Assembly (NCBI GenBank): GCA_900321915.1
Contig: ONXW01000083.1
Location: forward strand, 1-6,862
Reading direction: 5' to 3'
DNA: 6,862 nucleotides
Source: an uncultured Eubacteriales bacterium
GTDB taxonomy: Bacteria; Bacillota; Clostridia; Lachnospirales; Lachnospiraceae
This document shows positions 5,727 through 6,862 of the stretch, piece after piece. The notes under the pieces are model-generated. The model was not told the origin of the DNA. It was given only the letters and a program-made list of their open reading frames with translations, and did not search any database. The position numbers and the translations under genes are program-made. The stretch's first letter is position 1, and each line of letters begins with the position of its first letter.

Positions 5727-6606
5727 ATTTCTTCCTGCCCGGTGTAATCAGCCAGATGGCCGCCGCAATCAGCAGGAAGGCCACCCCCATCTGCAGGATG
5801 AGGCTCACCGGGATCCAGTGGGCGGTCACCGCGTTCCGGGGCACCGGGCCGGCCAGGGATGACAGCTTTTCCAGAGTGTCCCCCGACCCCGCCTGCAGGT
5901 TGATCACGCAGGCAAATGTCACCGCCGGGTTGAGCAGGAGGAGGTAAATCAGCCTTCCCGCCCCCGCGGCCGTGCCGCCGTACATCTCAAATGCCCCCTG
6001 TCCCAGCCGCAGCAGGCCGTAAAACCGGCAGGCCGCAAAGGTTCCCGCCGTGAGCAGGGCAGTCGCCGTGTAGGCTGCCGCGTTGCTCATCACATTCTTC
6101 CTGAACAGGGCGGAGCAGAACATCCCGATCCCGCCGACATACATGACCGCGGCGATATACGTGATAAAGACCAGGATAATGTCCGGCATTGTCACGCCGC
6201 CGAAAATAAAGACCAGCGACTGGACCGGCAGCGCCGACAGCAGAAGAACCAGCATCTCCGTCTGGGAGCTTCCCAGCTTTCCCGTCACGATGCTCCGGGG
6301 ATGGAGGGAAGTGCTGATCAGGAGATCCAGCGTCTCCTTCTCCCGCTCGCCGCAGATGGCCGGCGCCGTGAGGGCCGGCATCAGCAGCAGGAGCATCACG
6401 AATTCCAGGGTCGAGATCAGGCTGTACAGCTCGAGGATCGCGGAGTACTGGATCTCCGCGGTCAGCCTCGCGTGCATGTTCAGATTGTAGATATTGAAAA
6501 TGGCGGCGGCCGTCAGAATCATGTTGAAGATGAAAATGACCACCGGAAGCCTGACACTCCGGCTGTCAACGGTAATCTCCTTCCAGAATACCGGATTCCA
6601 TCTCAT
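5725..6606 (-). CDS. ABC-2 type transporter permease
   Basis: A 293-residue polytopic membrane protein with about six hydrophobic segments (approximately 20-40, 60-82, 117-137, 141-163, 174-194 and 264-287, with a further hydrophobic stretch near 218-236). The soluble loop after the second segment carries the ABC-2 permease signature: PALTAPAICGEREKETLDLL (77-96) followed by STSLHPRSIVTGKL (98-111), matching the family pattern of Glu-Arg, Thr-Leu-(D/E)-Leu-Leu and Gly-Lys-Leu. The N-terminal MRWNPVFWKE is also typical of this permease type, in which a short cytosolic helix precedes the first membrane segment, and this supports the chosen start although its ribosome binding site is weak. It would form the membrane half of an exporter with the ATPase encoded just upstream, whose gene overlaps it by 41 bases. 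The substrate is unknown. A second permease could lie outside the window; otherwise it would act as a homodimer. Confidence 0.92.
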   Translation of the reverse strand: MRWNPVFWKEITVDSRSVRLPVVIFIFNMILTAAAIFNIYNLNMHARLTAEIQYSAILELYSLISTLEFVMLLLLMPALTAPAICGEREKETLDLLISTSLHPRSIVTGKLGSSQTEMLVLLLSALPVQSLVFIFGGVTMPDIILVFITYIAAVMYVGGIGMFCSALFRKNVMSNAAAYTATALLTAGTFAACRFYGLLRLGQGAFEMYGGTAAGAGRLIYLLLLNPAVTFACVINLQAGSGDTLEKLSSLAGPVPRNAVTAHWIPVSLILQMGVAFLLIAAAIWLITPGRKK

Positions 6607-6862
6607 ATTCCATCACCGCCCTTTCTTCCTGTTTTCCCGCCAGCTGCAGGAACACTGTCTCCAGGTCGCCCCGTTCGCGCATGAAGCCGCTGACCCGGAC
6701 GCCGCTCTCTATCATCCTCCTGAGAAGCGCCGTCTCGTCCTCCCGCTGCCCTTTGAAATCTATCCGCATCTCATCACCGCTGACGGAGATGGACGTAACC
6801 AGACGCTCTTCCTTGAGAATGGAGAGGGCAGTGGATTTGTCGCCGATAACGGAAATCAGGAT
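6566..6862 (-). CDS. ABC transporter ATP-binding protein, C-terminal 98 residues (5' part beyond the window)
   Basis: The reading frame is open to the window edge and ends in TGA at 6566. The 98 residues match the tail of drug/ABC-2-type exporter ATPases: a beta-alpha segment ILISVIGDKSTALSILKEE, then SISVSGDEMRIDF, then DETALLRRMIESGVRVSGF, ending in the typical DLETVFLQLAG motif (66-76; the family form is LEDVFLxLTG). An acidic extension of about 20 residues follows. The Walker A, Walker B and signature motifs must lie to the right of the window, so the assignment rests on this tail and on the adjacent ABC-2 permease. It would energise that permease. The gene overlaps the permease start by 41 bases in another frame, indicating translational coupling. 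Confidence 0.85.
   Translation of the reverse strand: MLISVIGDKSTALSILKEERLVTSISVSGDEMRIDFKGQREDETALLRRMIESGVRVSGFMRERGDLETVFLQLAGKQEERAVMEYEMESGILEGDYR

Noticed and set aside
4169..5947. A 592-codon open frame on the plus strand opposite the Sel1 and permease genes, and a similar 554-codon frame at 2619-4283 opposite thrC
   Set aside because: Both run antisense to clear family members, lack recognisable domains and cross gene boundaries. They are a by-product of GC-rich third codon positions.

Overview
The window reads as a chromosomal segment of a moderately GC-rich Clostridia member, most likely Lachnospiraceae-like. This rests on strong AGGAGG-type ribosome binding sites, a perfect CIRCE heat-shock operator, a clostridial-looking HtpG, an orphan protein built of choline/cell-wall-binding repeats, and tightly packed genes. 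The family assignment is inference; no rRNA or other taxonomic marker is present. All six genes lie on the minus strand, so in transcription order the window is read from right to left. There is no gene-free stretch longer than about 120 bases.

Right part (6862 down to 4181): the C-terminal end of an ABC transporter ATPase, cut by the window edge, overlaps an ABC-2 type permease by 41 bases. The permease is followed 8 bases later by a 511-residue Sel1-repeat (TPR-like) protein whose ribosome binding site overlaps the permease stop codon. These three look like one translationally coupled operon.

Middle (4139 down to 2649): threonine synthase (thrC) starts 41 bases after the Sel1 gene with no convincing terminator or promoter between them, so it may be co-transcribed. 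It has no other threonine-pathway gene beside it in this window. A weak hairpin follows its stop.

Left-middle (2531 down to 1440): a secreted cell-wall-binding-repeat protein has about eleven aromatic 20-residue repeats and a low-complexity tail with six spaced APG motifs. It has its own extended -10 promoter and a 5' leader containing two inverted repeats.

Left (1413 down to 1): a perfect CIRCE element lies upstream of a near-consensus SigA promoter driving htpG (Hsp90), of which the first 441 residues are in the window. The CIRCE palindrome followed by a run of T also looks like the intrinsic terminator of the upstream cell-wall gene, so one sequence may serve two purposes. No mobile element, CRISPR array, tRNA or rRNA was seen. 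The points most worth following up are the placement and double use of CIRCE, the APG tail, the structured leader, and the ABC/Sel1 gene set.
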